In this document: positions 16,502-24,602 of the stretch, piece by piece
Layout: every line of letters starts with the position of its first letter
How positions within the stretch are numbered: position 1 is the stretch's first letter
From: Actinotalea sp. JY-7876
Lineage (GTDB): Bacteria; Actinomycetota; Actinomycetes; Actinomycetales; Cellulomonadaceae
DNA length: 64,000 nt
NCBI RefSeq assembly: GCF_014042015.1
Contig: NZ_CP059493.1
Location: 2,418,001-2,482,000, forward strand
Reading direction: 5' to 3'
Program-made: the position numbers and the translations under genes
Notes under the pieces: model-generated
Database searches by the model: none
The model's input: the letters and a program-made list of their open reading frames with translations, nothing else
What the model was told of the DNA's origin: nothing

Positions 16502-19251
16502 CCACCAGCTCGGCCCTGCTCAAGCGTGTCGACACCGGAGACTTCGAGAGCCTGTTCATCGAGGAGCTCGGCTGGTCCAACCCCGATCGGCGACCGCTGC
16601 CTGTGACCCTCGCCGACGGCTCGACCTACACCCTGACCCAGGTCGCCGGGTACAAAGGGATGCGCGTGTGGGCCTGCGCGACCCTGCCGGACCCCGCGGT
16701 CCAGAGGGCCATCGACGCCGTCGTCGGCAGGGACAACCACGAGCGGCTCGTGATCTTCACCGACGGATCCGAGCAGCACTGGCGCTGGCCGCGACGCGGC
16801 CGGGCCTCGGTCGCCAACGCGTCGCTGCTCACGCATGCGCACCACGTCGGGGACACCAACCCGCACCTGACCGAGAAGCTCCACGCGATCACCATCGGCT
16901 ACGACGAGGACCCGAGCCTCGTCGAGCTCATGACACGGATGCGGGCCGCGTTCGACGCGGAGGCCGAGACGGCCGCCGTCCGGGCGGCGCGTCTGATGAA
17001 GGAGCTGTACACGCAGCTCAAGGGCGCTCGGCTCACCGAGGACGCCGCGACGCTGCTCCTGGCCAGACTGCTGTTCCTGCTGTTCGCCGACGACACCGGC
17101 ATGTGGAAGGTCAAGCCGGACCTGTTCAAGTCCTTCCTCGAGAACCACACCACGAGCGCCACCCTCCACACCAACCTGCACGCGCTCTTCGACGTCCTCA
17201 ACACCGCCGACCAGGACCGGCACCTTCCCGCCGGTTCGCCGTACGCAATCTTCCGCTACGTCAACGGCGGCCTGTTCGGTGAGCTCCTCGCGTTGCCCGC
17301 GCTCCCGGCGGCGTTCCGCGACAAGCTGCTCGAGGCTTGCAACTTCGACTGGGCGACGATCTCCCCGGCCGTGTTCGGGTCCATGTTCCAGACCGTCAAG
17401 CAGCCCGAAGCGCGCCGGGCCGGCGGCGAGCACTACACGACCGAGCAGAACATCCTCAAGACGATCGGCCCGTTGTTCCTGGACGAGCTGAACGACCGAC
17501 TCGACCGCGCGATGGACGACAAGGCTCAGCTGACCAGGTTCATCAACGACCTCAGCAAGATCCGGATCCTGGACCCCGCGTGCGGCTGCGGGAACTTCCT
17601 CGTCGTCGCCTACCGCGAGCTTCGTGCCCTCGAGCTCCGCGCACTCATCCGGCGCCGCGACCTGGACCTGCTGTCCGGCATCCACACAGGTGGCATCAAT
17701 CGCTCGCAGATGACCCTGGACGTCACCGAGCACGTGCGCGTGACGCTCGACCACTTCTTCGGGATCGAGATCGACGAGTGGCCCGCGCGCATCGCAGGGA
17801 CCGCGATGCTGCTCGTGGACCACCTCGCGAACCAGAACATGGAGGAGGAGTTCGGTCTCGCGCCCGACCGGCTCCCGATCCGGCTCGCCCCGAAGATCCA
17901 CCTCGACAACGCGCTGCGGATCGACTGGCAGACCGTCGTGCCCGCGAGCGCTGACGTCGTCATCGTCGGCAACCCTCCCTTCAGCGGTGACCGCCTGGCC
18001 ACGAGCGACCAGAAGGGGGACCTGCGTCGCGCCTGGGGACGCGAGACCCTCAAGCACCTGGACTACGTCACCGGCTGGTACGCCAAGGCCGCCGCGTACT
18101 ACGGCGATCTGCCGGGCAAGTGGGCGTTCGTCTCGACGAACAGCGTCTCCCAGGGCGAGCAGGTCATCGAGCTGTGGCAGCCACTGCTTCGCGCCGGGTG
18201 GCGCTGCCGCTTCGCGCACCGCTCCTTCGAGTGGCTCACCGAGGCCGAAGGGCGGGGCGCCAAGGTCCACGTGTCGATCGTCGGCTTCGACCGCGCGAGC
18301 ACACCCGCACCGCAGCTGTGGACGTACGCACCGGGCGGCAAAGGCCCAGGGACCGTCTCAGGCGTCGCGCACATCAACCCGTACCTGCTGGACGCCCCCG
18401 ACGTCCTGGTCCGAACTCACGAGAAGCCCCTGTCGCCCGACCTGCCCGAGGTGATGATGGGCAACATGCCTCGGTGCAAGAGCCTGGTCGTCGAGGCCGA
18501 GGACTACACGGACGTGGTGGCCGACCCGATCGCCGCCCAGTACGTGCGGCCCTACCTCGGGACGGACGAACTGGTCAGCGGGGACGCGCGGTGGTGCCTG
18601 TGGCTGCCTGGGGTCACGCAGGCCGAGATCGACGCGAGCCCCGTCCTGACCGCGCGAGTCACGGGCTCGAGGAACGAGCGGCTCCTGTCCAGGGCCGCCG
18701 AGACCCGCAAGCTCGCCGCAACCCCGCACCTGTTCGCCCAGCGCACCCAGCCTCCCGGCCCTGTCCTTGTGATCCCCGGACTGGCCATGGAGAAGCGGCG
18801 CTTCTTGACCGTCGGGCACTTCGACGGCGGCGTCGTCACCAGCAACCTGGTGTTCTGCGCCGCAGACCCCGACAGCTTCGCCTTCGGGGTCCTGTCGTCG
18901 TCGATGTTCATGGCCTGGATGTGCGCGATTGGGGGCCGCCTGAAGTCCGACCCGCGCTTCTCCAAGACGTTCAACTACAACTCCTTCCCCTTGCCGCGCG
19001 TCAGCTCGGCGCAGCGCGCAGCCGTCGTGGACGGCGCCCTGGCCGTCCAGCGCGCTCGTGCGCAGGAACCCGGGCTCTCCCTGGAGGAGCTGTACGAGGG
19101 CGGGCGCCTCTCTGCTGCGTTGGAGGAGGCGCATGCGCAGCTGGACTCGGCTGTCGATGCGGTGTTCGCCTGCACCGACCGCACCGACCTGGGGCGTCAG
19201 CGACTGCTGCTGAGTCGATACGCGAAGATGACCGCCGGCTTGCCGGTCTGA
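16498..19251 (+). CDS. MmeI/YeeA-like adenine-N6 DNA methyltransferase
   Basis: 917 residues, GTG start inside the helicase stop (GTGA). The order of conserved blocks matches the MmeI/YeeA group (COG1002-like): a helical spacer (LLFLLFADDTGMW, about residues 195-210), VFGSMFQ...GGEHYTTEQNILK, SAM-binding motif I DPACGCGNF (about 359-367), catalytic NPPF (about 492-495), target-recognition segment with RPYLGTDEL and RWCLWL, and a terminal GRLKSDPRFSKTFNYNSFP block. NPPF indicates N6-adenine methylation. The first 130 residues contain no PD-ExK nuclease motif I can see, so cleavage would fall to the partner PLD-helicase. Together they look like a two-gene restriction-modification-type defence module. 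Confidence 0.85.
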   Translation: MTTSSALLKRVDTGDFESLFIEELGWSNPDRRPLPVTLADGSTYTLTQVAGYKGMRVWACATLPDPAVQRAIDAVVGRDNHERLVIFTDGSEQHWRWPRRGRASVANASLLTHAHHVGDTNPHLTEKLHAITIGYDEDPSLVELMTRMRAAFDAEAETAAVRAARLMKELYTQLKGARLTEDAATLLLARLLFLLFADDTGMWKVKPDLFKSFLENHTTSATLHTNLHALFDVLNTADQDRHLPAGSPYAIFRYVNGGLFGELLALPALPAAFRDKLLEACNFDWATISPAVFGSMFQTVKQPEARRAGGEHYTTEQNILKTIGPLFLDELNDRLDRAMDDKAQLTRFINDLSKIRILDPACGCGNFLVVAYRELRALELRALIRRRDLDLLSGIHTGGINRSQMTLDVTEHVRVTLDHFFGIEIDEWPARIAGTAMLLVDHLANQNMEEEFGLAPDRLPIRLAPKIHLDNALRIDWQTVVPASADVVIVGNPPFSGDRLATSDQKGDLRRAWGRETLKHLDYVTGWYAKAAAYYGDLPGKWAFVSTNSVSQGEQVIELWQPLLRAGWRCRFAHRSFEWLTEAEGRGAKVHVSIVGFDRASTPAPQLWTYAPGGKGPGTVSGVAHINPYLLDAPDVLVRTHEKPLSPDLPEVMMGNMPRCKSLVVEAEDYTDVVADPIAAQYVRPYLGTDELVSGDARWCLWLPGVTQAEIDASPVLTARVTGSRNERLLSRAAETRKLAATPHLFAQRTQPPGPVLVIPGLAMEKRRFLTVGHFDGGVVTSNLVFCAADPDSFAFGVLSSSMFMAWMCAIGGRLKSDPRFSKTFNYNSFPLPRVSSAQRAAVVDGALAVQRARAQEPGLSLEELYEGGRLSAALEEAHAQLDSAVDAVFACTDRTDLGRQRLLLSRYAKMTAGLPV

Positions 19252-19272
19252 CGCCCCGCTCCGGGGCAGCGC

Positions 19273-19304
19273 GAGAGGGCGCCACCTGGTGGTGGCGCCC
19301 TCTC
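19273..19304 (+). terminator. Strong hairpin terminator after the helicase-methyltransferase operon
   Basis: A perfect 14-bp stem (GAGAGGGCGCCACC paired with its complement) with a TGGT loop, 22 bp after the methyltransferase stop. There is no T-tract, as is usual for actinobacterial hairpin terminators. Confidence 0.7.
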
Positions 19305-19316
19305 GGTCGTTCGGGC

Positions 19317-19631
19317 TCAGTCCTCGAGAGGACGGATCGGCCGTAGCTCACTGGACCAGATGGCCCGCATCATGCGCAGCAGCGCCTCGCGCAGCGTCGA
19401 GCCCGGGGTGATCGTCAGGACCATCTCCAGCCGCTACTGCCACTCGGGGCGGCTGACCTCCACCCCGCCGGCCAGGACCGACACCTGGAGCATGTGGTTC
19501 TGCAGGGCGTTCTGGGGCGAGGCTCAGTTGATCTCGGCGACGACCGCACGCAGCAGGTCGTCGGTGTCCATCGCGTCGATCGCCGTCGCCACGGCGGACG
19601 GCATCTGGTTTGTGGGCGTGGTCACGCTCAT
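19317..19631 (-). pseudogene. Small gene interrupted by two in-frame stop codons
   Basis: A frame on the minus strand starts at ATG 19631 with AAGGGAAACGACT upstream: MSVTTPTNQMPSAVATAIDA, then MDTDDLLRAVVAEIN, stop TGA at 19526-19524. It continues in the same frame with coherent protein sequence (NALQNHMLQVSVLAGGVEV), then TAG at 19436-19434, then RLEMVLTITPGSTLREALLR and a natural end 105 codons from the start. Both stops are one change from TGG (Trp), so two nonsense mutations explain the locus; recoding is a remote alternative. I do not know the family. Confidence 0.55.
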
Positions 19632-19739
19632 AGTCGTTTCCCTTGGTGGTCGATGACCGCGACCGCGCCCGCGGCCGCCGCACGCGCAACGACCCGCGGC
19701 CCGCAAGGCCCTCTGGCCGGCGCGCGGCACACTGACGCC

Positions 19740-19847
19740 ATGACCACCTGCCCGCGGCCCGTCATCGCGCTCGACATCGACGGCGTCCTGAAATCGGCGC
19801 GACCTCCCGTCCCCGGCACCCGTGGGGCGGCCTCCGTCCGACGGTAG
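19740..19847 (+). pseudogene. Truncated HAD-like hydrolase N-terminus
   Basis: 35 codons from ATG 19740. The product begins MTTCPRPVIALDIDGVLKSA; DIDGV is motif I of HAD-superfamily phosphatases, where the first Asp is the nucleophile. It stops before any later HAD motif, whereas family members run to 150 residues or more. It is best read as a deletion remnant. It is divergent from the broken gene to its left, with starts about 110 bp apart. Confidence 0.5.
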
Positions 19848-20005
19848 CGCTCACCCCTCACCGTGTGACGCACGACTGCAGCCGTCCGGCCGCGTGAAGC
19901 CCATTGCGTCCGGCCGGGTCTCCCTCACTGTCTGACCTCATGGCGCGGACCGACCCCGCCACCAGCCCAGCGGGCTGCCCAAGACCTGTGAGGAGGACCC
20001 AGGCG

Positions 20006-20113
20006 ATGGCCAACCTCGTGTATTTCTCCTTCGTCTCGGAGAACAGGATCAACCCCAGACGCTGCGTGGTTGGGTCCGCTGGCGCTTCGGCTGCGGGCAG
20101 CGCTCCTCCTTGA
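20006..20113 (+). CDS. Short possible peptide gene or gene remnant
   Basis: 35 codons from ATG 20006 with a strong GAGGAGG upstream: MANLVYFSFVSENRINPRRC and a Gly/Ala-rich end. The ribosome site argues for a real start, while the short product and surrounding decay argue for a truncated gene. The flanking sequence 19848-20005 has no other support. Confidence 0.3.
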   Translation: MANLVYFSFVSENRINPRRCVVGSAGASAAGSAPP

Positions 20114-20119
20114 CAGCGA

Positions 20120-20155
20120 GAGACCCCCGGCGCCGAGGTGCGCACCGGAGGTCTC
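20120..20155. terminator. Hairpin downstream of the DUF3892 gene
   Basis: GAGACC pairs with GGTCTC, with additional inner CCGG pairing, around a GC-rich loop. It begins 11 bp beyond the DUF3892 stop on the minus strand and just after the short plus-strand frame, so it could serve both. Confidence 0.45.
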
Positions 20156-20166
20156 CCGTAGAGGCG

Positions 20167-20439
20167 TCAGAGCAGCGGCAGGGAGTCCAGGTTGTTCTTG
20201 GTCGTGGAGTCCGCGGTCGTCCGGAGGTACTTCCGGTAGGGGCCCCGCTCGACGATGATGTCGGCACGCATCGGCAGGAGGACGTAGTAGCCCTCCGTCC
20301 GGGCCTCGATCCTCGAAATGGAGGTCGCCGTGGAGAGCCGCCACCCGTTGTCGGTAGCGGTGGCCTTCCGGCCGATCTCCGTGATGTCGCCGTTGCGGTC
20401 CTTGCTGACGTGCGTCACCTGGTAGGTGTTCATCGGCAT
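20167..20439 (-). CDS. DUF3892-like protein
   Basis: 90 residues; ATG at 20439 preceded by AGGAGGGGCC. It has the DUF3892 layout: TYQVTHVSKDRNGDITEIG at the start, GWRLSTATSISRIEARTEGY in the middle and KYLRTTADSTTKNNLDSLP at the end. The family is small, of unknown function, and common on mobile and phage-related islands. It is a single gene with its own downstream hairpin. Confidence 0.7.
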   Translation of the reverse strand: MPMNTYQVTHVSKDRNGDITEIGRKATATDNGWRLSTATSISRIEARTEGYYVLLPMRADIIVERGPYRKYLRTTADSTTKNNLDSLPLL

Positions 20440-20839
20440 GGCCCCTCCTGGGAGCCCTGCACGACGGCTCCCCTGCATCGCCCGCGACGCGCCGGAGGAT
20501 GGCGCGCAGCACCCGGACAGGCGTAGGGTCGGCCGAGTTCCTGCGAAGAACCTCGTCGACCCCGGTGGAGCCGCTGACCTCGGTTGGCACTTCCAATCCG
20601 GGGTCTTCGTGCGTCCACGACGGTACACCCCGTGCCCGACACGCAGTACGGGCACGCACGCGCCTGACCTGCGCGTTCACACAGGCGCTTGCGCATGTCG
20701 GTTACATGGTGTAGTGCCGTCCTCGAGCCGCTGACCAGGGCGAAGGCGCCGCCGGGATCACACGCGTGTAGTTCAGGCAGTCGTCGTACACAAGCGCAGG
20801 CGACACCATCCACAGGCGAATCCACAGATTACGTTCGCT
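20440..20839. other. Intergenic stretch between divergent genes
   Basis: About 400 bases between the DUF3892 start (minus) and the EcsC-like frame (plus). It should contain both promoters, but I can place no reliable promoter boxes and no small gene with a good start. Confidence 0.4.
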
Positions 20840-21964
20840 ATGGGCAAAATCGGGCGCGCCAGCGGACGACGGGACATGCTTGAACGCGGGGCAGTTCGAT
20901 CGCGGAGACGGCCATTCGTTCCCCCAGCACCGCCAGCCGCCCTCGCCGGCTCAACCCCCGACCACGCCGATCGTGGTCTGCTCGCCCCCGCGCCACCCGG
21001 ACGCCCCACGCGCCGCACGGGGCGAACCGGACACCATGGTCGGCGACGATCGGAGACATCCCGTGACCCCTACGAGCAGGCCCGCTGGGAGAAGCTGAAC
21101 GCCCACTGGGCCGCACGCGACAACGCCCGCGGCCTGCCGAACTGGCTGAACGACTTCACCGACGCCGCCACCCAGCAGGCTGGGAAGGTCGTCCGCGCCG
21201 TCGGCGACGCACTGCCCGAGCCCGTACGCGACGGGATTGCCAAGACCGGGGGGTTTGTTCTGGACCGAACCCTGCAGCCGACCGCACACGCCGTGATCGA
21301 GTTGCTGCGCCTGGTCGACGCGTGGGCGGTCGAGCTCACCGACCCCGAGACCGTCGTCGCCATCGCGCACAAGCACGGCCTGAACATCGACACGTTCATG
21401 GCCCTGCGCACCGTCGAGCTGCGCGACTGCGAGCGGCTCCTGACCCGCAACACCCTCAAGTGGCGCACCACCGGCGCGCTCGAAGGCGGCGCGATGGGCG
21501 CCCTGGCCCTCGTGCCCGTCGCCGGCATACCCCTGTCCATCGGCCTCGACGTCATCGTTATCCAGGTCCTGACCACCGCGATCGCGTCCCGGATCGCTTA
21601 CTCCTACGGGTTCGACGTACAAGACCCCGACGAGCGCGCGTTCGTCGACCGGCTCGTCGCGCGCACGTTCCTCAAGCAGGCGGCCAAGGCCAAGCCCGTC
21701 AAGGACACCGCCCGCGCCGCCCAGGCCACCTTCGGTCGCCAGAATTGGTCGGCGAAGCTGCGAGGCGACCACGAGCTCGTCGCCGCCCTGGAGAAGTTCA
21801 TGGCCCGCTGGTACCAGGGCGGCAAGGTTCCCGTCTCCCTGAACCGCCCCGGCTTCCATGGAGGCTCTCAACCCACGGAGGATGAGAGTCATGGCAGCAC
21901 CGAGGAAGTACCCCGACGAGCTCCGCGAGCGGGCGATCAGGATGGCGGTCGACGCGCGTCGTGA
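20840..21964 (+). CDS. EcsC-family protein truncated by IS3 insertion
   Basis: 374 codons, with homology from about residue 75: PYEQARWEKLNAHWAARDN, then AVELTDPETVVAIAHKHGLN, RNTLKWRTTGALEGGAMGAL and VPVAGIPLSIGLDVIVIQVL, the hydrophobic core of EcsC-type proteins of unclear role. The 5' part (20840-21065) is Arg/Pro-rich and probably not coding; no good in-frame start lies near DPYEQ, so a 5' frameshift is possible. After codon 333 the frame enters the IS3 end at 21840, so the last 41 codons are IS-derived. Confidence 0.55.
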   Translation: MGKIGRASGRRDMLERGAVRSRRRPFVPPAPPAALAGSTPDHADRGLLAPAPPGRPTRRTGRTGHHGRRRSETSRDPYEQARWEKLNAHWAARDNARGLPNWLNDFTDAATQQAGKVVRAVGDALPEPVRDGIAKTGGFVLDRTLQPTAHAVIELLRLVDAWAVELTDPETVVAIAHKHGLNIDTFMALRTVELRDCERLLTRNTLKWRTTGALEGGAMGALALVPVAGIPLSIGLDVIVIQVLTTAIASRIAYSYGFDVQDPDERAFVDRLVARTFLKQAAKAKPVKDTARAAQATFGRQNWSAKLRGDHELVAALEKFMARWYQGGKVPVSLNRPGFHGGSQPTEDESHGSTEEVPRRAPRAGDQDGGRRAS

Positions 21965-22208
21965 CCCGGCGACCCGGGTCGGGGCCCTGCGTCGGATAGC
22001 CGACCAGCTCGGGATCAACCCAGAGACGTTGCGGAACTGGGTGACCCAGGCCGAGGTCGATGCCGGTGACCGGCCCGGCACGACCACCAGCGACGCGCTG
22101 CGCCTGGCTGAGCTCGAGCGGGAGAACCGCGAGCTGCGTCGGGCCAACGCGATCCTGAAGAGCGCGTCGGCTTTCTTCGCGGCGGAGCTCGACCGCCCAC
22201 AACGGTGA
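21891..22208 (+). CDS. IS3-family transposase OrfA
   Basis: 105 residues, ATG 21891 with GGAGG upstream. The N-terminal helix-turn-helix is KYPDELRERAIRMAVDARRD, then RIADQLGINPETLRNWVTQA. The C-terminal leucine zipper LAELERENRELRRANAILK ends with KSASAFFAAELDRP, the standard OrfA tail. It binds the IS ends as part of OrfAB transposase. Intact, but its catalytic partner is lost. Confidence 0.9.
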   Translation: MAAPRKYPDELRERAIRMAVDARRDPATRVGALRRIADQLGINPETLRNWVTQAEVDAGDRPGTTTSDALRLAELERENRELRRANAILKSASAFFAAELDRPQR

Positions 22209-22290
22209 TCGTGGAGTTCATCGACGAGCACAGGAGTTTGGGGTCGAGCCGATCTGCAGGCAGCTGCTCGCCAAGCACATCGTCGTGACG
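22205..22290 (+). pseudogene. IS3 OrfB start, frameshifted and truncated
   Basis: GTG at 22205 overlaps the orfA stop and encodes VIVEFIDEHR, the typical OrfB opening. A one-base shift is then needed to recover FGVEPICRQLLAKH. The sequence diverges after the VVTP codons near 22290, before any DDE catalytic residue. Confidence 0.7.
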
Positions 22291-23078
22291 CCGGAAGGTC
22301 ACGACCTCGTCCACCGGCACGTCGCCGCGCTCACCCACCCCGACACCAGGGACCAGCGCGAGAACCAGGACCACGGTTGCCGCCCGAGCGAGACTGGCGC
22401 CACCGCGGCAGACCGCAACAACCCGAACCAGCCCGACGGGCCGCTCGGCGCCACCGAGTCGGACGTCGACGGTGCGGAGGACGACGACGACAGTGCGCTT
22501 GAGGTGACTGCGCCGGCTCGGGACTGGGCAGCTGAGCTCGGACCGCTGCTGCCGCTCGCAGCCGAGCTCTTCGACACCTGGACGTCGTCATGCGAGGTCC
22601 AGTGGGCCGGGTACGCGATGGCCGCAGTGCGCCGTGCCGCCCTGCCCGACGGCGACGACCCAGCCATGAGGGTCGTCGACCCGCCGCCCTGTCCCTGCTT
22701 GCACGCGAGTTCTACGTGTACGCAGCCGACGAAGGCTCCCCCGGCGACGGCCTGGACGCACTCGGGCACGCCGACCTGACTGGCCCGGAACCGCGGGTCA
22801 GGCCAGTGGCCGCCGGACGCCTGGCCGAACGGCACCACCTCGGGGCAGAAGTCGACGACCCGCACGACATCGTCGTGCAGCTCGCTGCCTCCCGTGCCCC
22901 CGTCGTCGCTGATGCACTCCTGCGGGTGCTCGGTCCCCGAGAGACGTTCTGGTCCCTCGCCTGGTCCGTCGAGGAGGACGCCGTCTTCCCGGTGAGCGAC
23001 CGCGACGACGACGTCGAGCCGAACCTCGCGACTCCCGCACGCGGGTACGCCTGGGTCGACCAGGGCATGAAGCTCTGA
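22285..23078 (+). pseudogene. Hypothetical gene broken by a frameshift
   Basis: Two overlapping plus-strand frames form one plausible protein: DWAAELGPLLPLAAELFDTW and RRAALPDGDDPAMRVVD in the first frame, switching near 22680 to LSLLAREFYVYAADEG, ETFWSLAWSVEEDAVFP and GYAWVDQGMKL in the second. The N-terminus is fused to IS3 debris at 22285, so the original start is lost. Acidic and helical, with no family recognised. Confidence 0.45.
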
Positions 23079-23339
23079 GCGGCCCGGGCCGGACCGGTGA
23101 CCTCCGCGACGTTCTCCATCTCACCTGCCGCCTTCTCCGCGTCCACGCGGAAGGGCAGCAAACTGCTCACCGGTGCAAGCTCACCACGCCACACCCACGG
23201 CGAAGCAGCATCAACCACCGTGCGGCTGCCGCCGTCGCACGCGCCGTACGGCTTGGCGCTCTGCCGACGATGCTGCTGGTGCTGACACACCCGGTCGCCG
23301 TAGCGTCGAAGGCCCTACCCGCCTCGACGCCGAGGTCAG
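23079..23339. other. Non-coding tail of the island
   Basis: About 260 bases between the broken gene and the att-like repeat; I see no start with a ribosome site on either strand and no distinctive structure. Confidence 0.4.
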
Positions 23340-23729
23340 CGCCATGGACCGCATCGTCCGGAACGAGCAACACACCTACCGTCTGCCTCCGGAGCAGAAG
23401 GCCGCAGGTTCGATTCCTGCCGCGGGCACCGATCAGAGCCCCGGTCCACCCATGGTGGCCGGGGCTCCGTCGTCCCCGCATCGCTGCGCGGAGATCGCGG
23501 AGATCATCGCGATGTCGGACGGGTCAGAGCTCCGTCAGCGATCCCGCCACTCTGCGGGTCCGGCTCAGGCACAACGGTGCGTGACCGTGCCATTGGTTCA
23601 CGGCGCGGTCCCACATCACGGCCAGCGGCCGTGAGCTCACCCCGACGACGCCGAGGCGCCGCTCATCGCGTACTCGCGGCCATGGACCGCACCGAACGAC
23701 CCGAGCAACACACCTACCGTCTGCCTCCG
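23340..23729. repeat. Direct repeat pair flanking a 290-bp segment (tandem att-like scars)
   Basis: Copy 1 (about 23340-23391) and copy 2 (about 23680-23729) share a perfect 28-bp core (23364-23391 and 23702-23729, starting CGAGCAACACACCTACCG) plus a similar flank beginning CCATGGACCGCA. Copy 1 runs into the tRNA-Arg 3' half. Copy 2 runs into a visibly eroded version of the same sequence (for example GCGCGGGCATGG where copy 1 has CCGCGGGCACCG). This fits two successive integration events at one site. Confidence 0.65.
23382..23430 (+). other. 3' half of tRNA-Arg(CCG): likely attachment site (attR) of the island
   Basis: The sequence folds as the 3' half of a tRNA: anticodon arm TCTGC-CTCCGGA-GCAGA (anticodon CCG at 23389-23391), variable loop AGGCC, T arm GCAGG-TTCGATT-CCTGC, acceptor strand CGCGGGC, discriminator A and CC. 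The D arm and 5' acceptor strand are absent, so it is not a functional gene. Tyrosine recombinases integrating into tRNA 3' ends leave exactly such a duplicate at the far boundary; the complete tRNA gene should lie left of this window. Confidence 0.8.
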
Positions 23730-23918
23730 AAACAAGGGCCCCAAGTGCGATCTCGCGCGGGCATGGCGGCTCGGCCAGCCGCCAGGCACGACGGTGACCG
23801 GCGCGATGCCTTGCTTTGGATCGGCGAGGCTCCCGAAGGCATCGGCAGCCACATACGACTCCCGCGTCCCTCGGCGCAGCACCTGCTGGGTCAGTCCCCC
23901 GATCTCCATTCGGCCCCG

Positions 23919-24602
23919 TCACTCACCGATGTCAACCAGGGAGCCGTCGTGCATCTGCACGATGCGGCCGCAACGCGCAGCGACCTGCTCGTCGTGCGTC
24001 GCGATGACGACTGAGCTGCCCCGCTCTGCGACCGACACGAGAAGGTCAATGACCGCTTTGCTCGTGGCGCTGTCGAGCGCACCAGTCGGCTCGTCCGCGA
24101 GCACGATGCGCGGGGAACCGACGAGTGCGCGCGCAATCGCCACCCGCTGACGCTCACCACCCGACAAGGTCCGCACCGTGCGCCTCAGAGGCACGTCGAG
24201 CTGCGCCGCGCCCACGCTCTCGGCGCACATCTGGCTGCGGAGCTTGCGTCGCAAGCGGCGTCCGCCGTATAGCAGCGGCACCTCGACGTTCTGCCTGATC
24301 GTGTCCTCGTCGATGAGGGCGAAGTCCTGCCGCACGTAGCCGAAAGTGCGGTTCCGCAACCGGGCGAGGCTGCGATCCGAGCTCCGGGTGACCTCCTCTC
24401 CCTCGACCGTGACGGTTCCCGCGCTCGCCGGGACCACCAGACCCATGACGTTCAGGAGCGTGGACTTCCCACAGCCGGAGGGTCCCATGACCGCCACCAG
24501 CTCCCCCGCGCCAATGGTCAAGGTCACTCCCTTGAGAGCGTCAACGCGTGCCGTTCCGGTACCGAACGTCTTGACGACCGCGTTGAGGTGCAGGGCTGGC
24601 AT
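23919..24602 (-). CDS. Lactococcin-972-type bacteriocin export ABC ATPase
   Basis: 227 residues, ATG at 24602 overlapping the upstream stop by one base (TGATG). Walker A GPSGCGKST at 40-48, signature LSGGERQRVAIARAL, Walker B VLADEPTGALD, and switch-region THDEQVAARC. The segment FGYVRQDFALIDEDTIRQN and the two membrane genes upstream fit the lactococcin-972-group exporters (TIGR03608-type) rather than generic LolD/MacB. It would power the two permeases encoded by the preceding genes. Last gene of a leftward operon. Confidence 0.8.
   Translation of the reverse strand: MPALHLNAVVKTFGTGTARVDALKGVTLTIGAGELVAVMGPSGCGKSTLLNVMGLVVPASAGTVTVEGEEVTRSSDRSLARLRNRTFGYVRQDFALIDEDTIRQNVEVPLLYGGRRLRRKLRSQMCAESVGAAQLDVPLRRTVRTLSGGERQRVAIARALVGSPRIVLADEPTGALDSATSKAVIDLLVSVAERGSSVVIATHDEQVAARCGRIVQMHDGSLVDIGE

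Larger units (their letters stand above)
21840..22290 (+). mobile_element. IS3-family insertion sequence remnant
   Basis: It begins with TGAACCGCCCCGG, a typical IS3-family terminal sequence in actinobacteria, followed by an intact orfA and a short, frameshifted orfB start. Everything after about 22290 (the catalytic DDE domain and right terminus) is missing, so the element is dead. It truncates the EcsC-like gene on the left and probably the 5' end of the gene on the right. Confidence 0.75.

Noticed and set aside
23382-23430. Functional tRNA gene
   Set aside because: The D arm and 5' acceptor strand are missing; upstream sequence does not pair with CGCGGGC.
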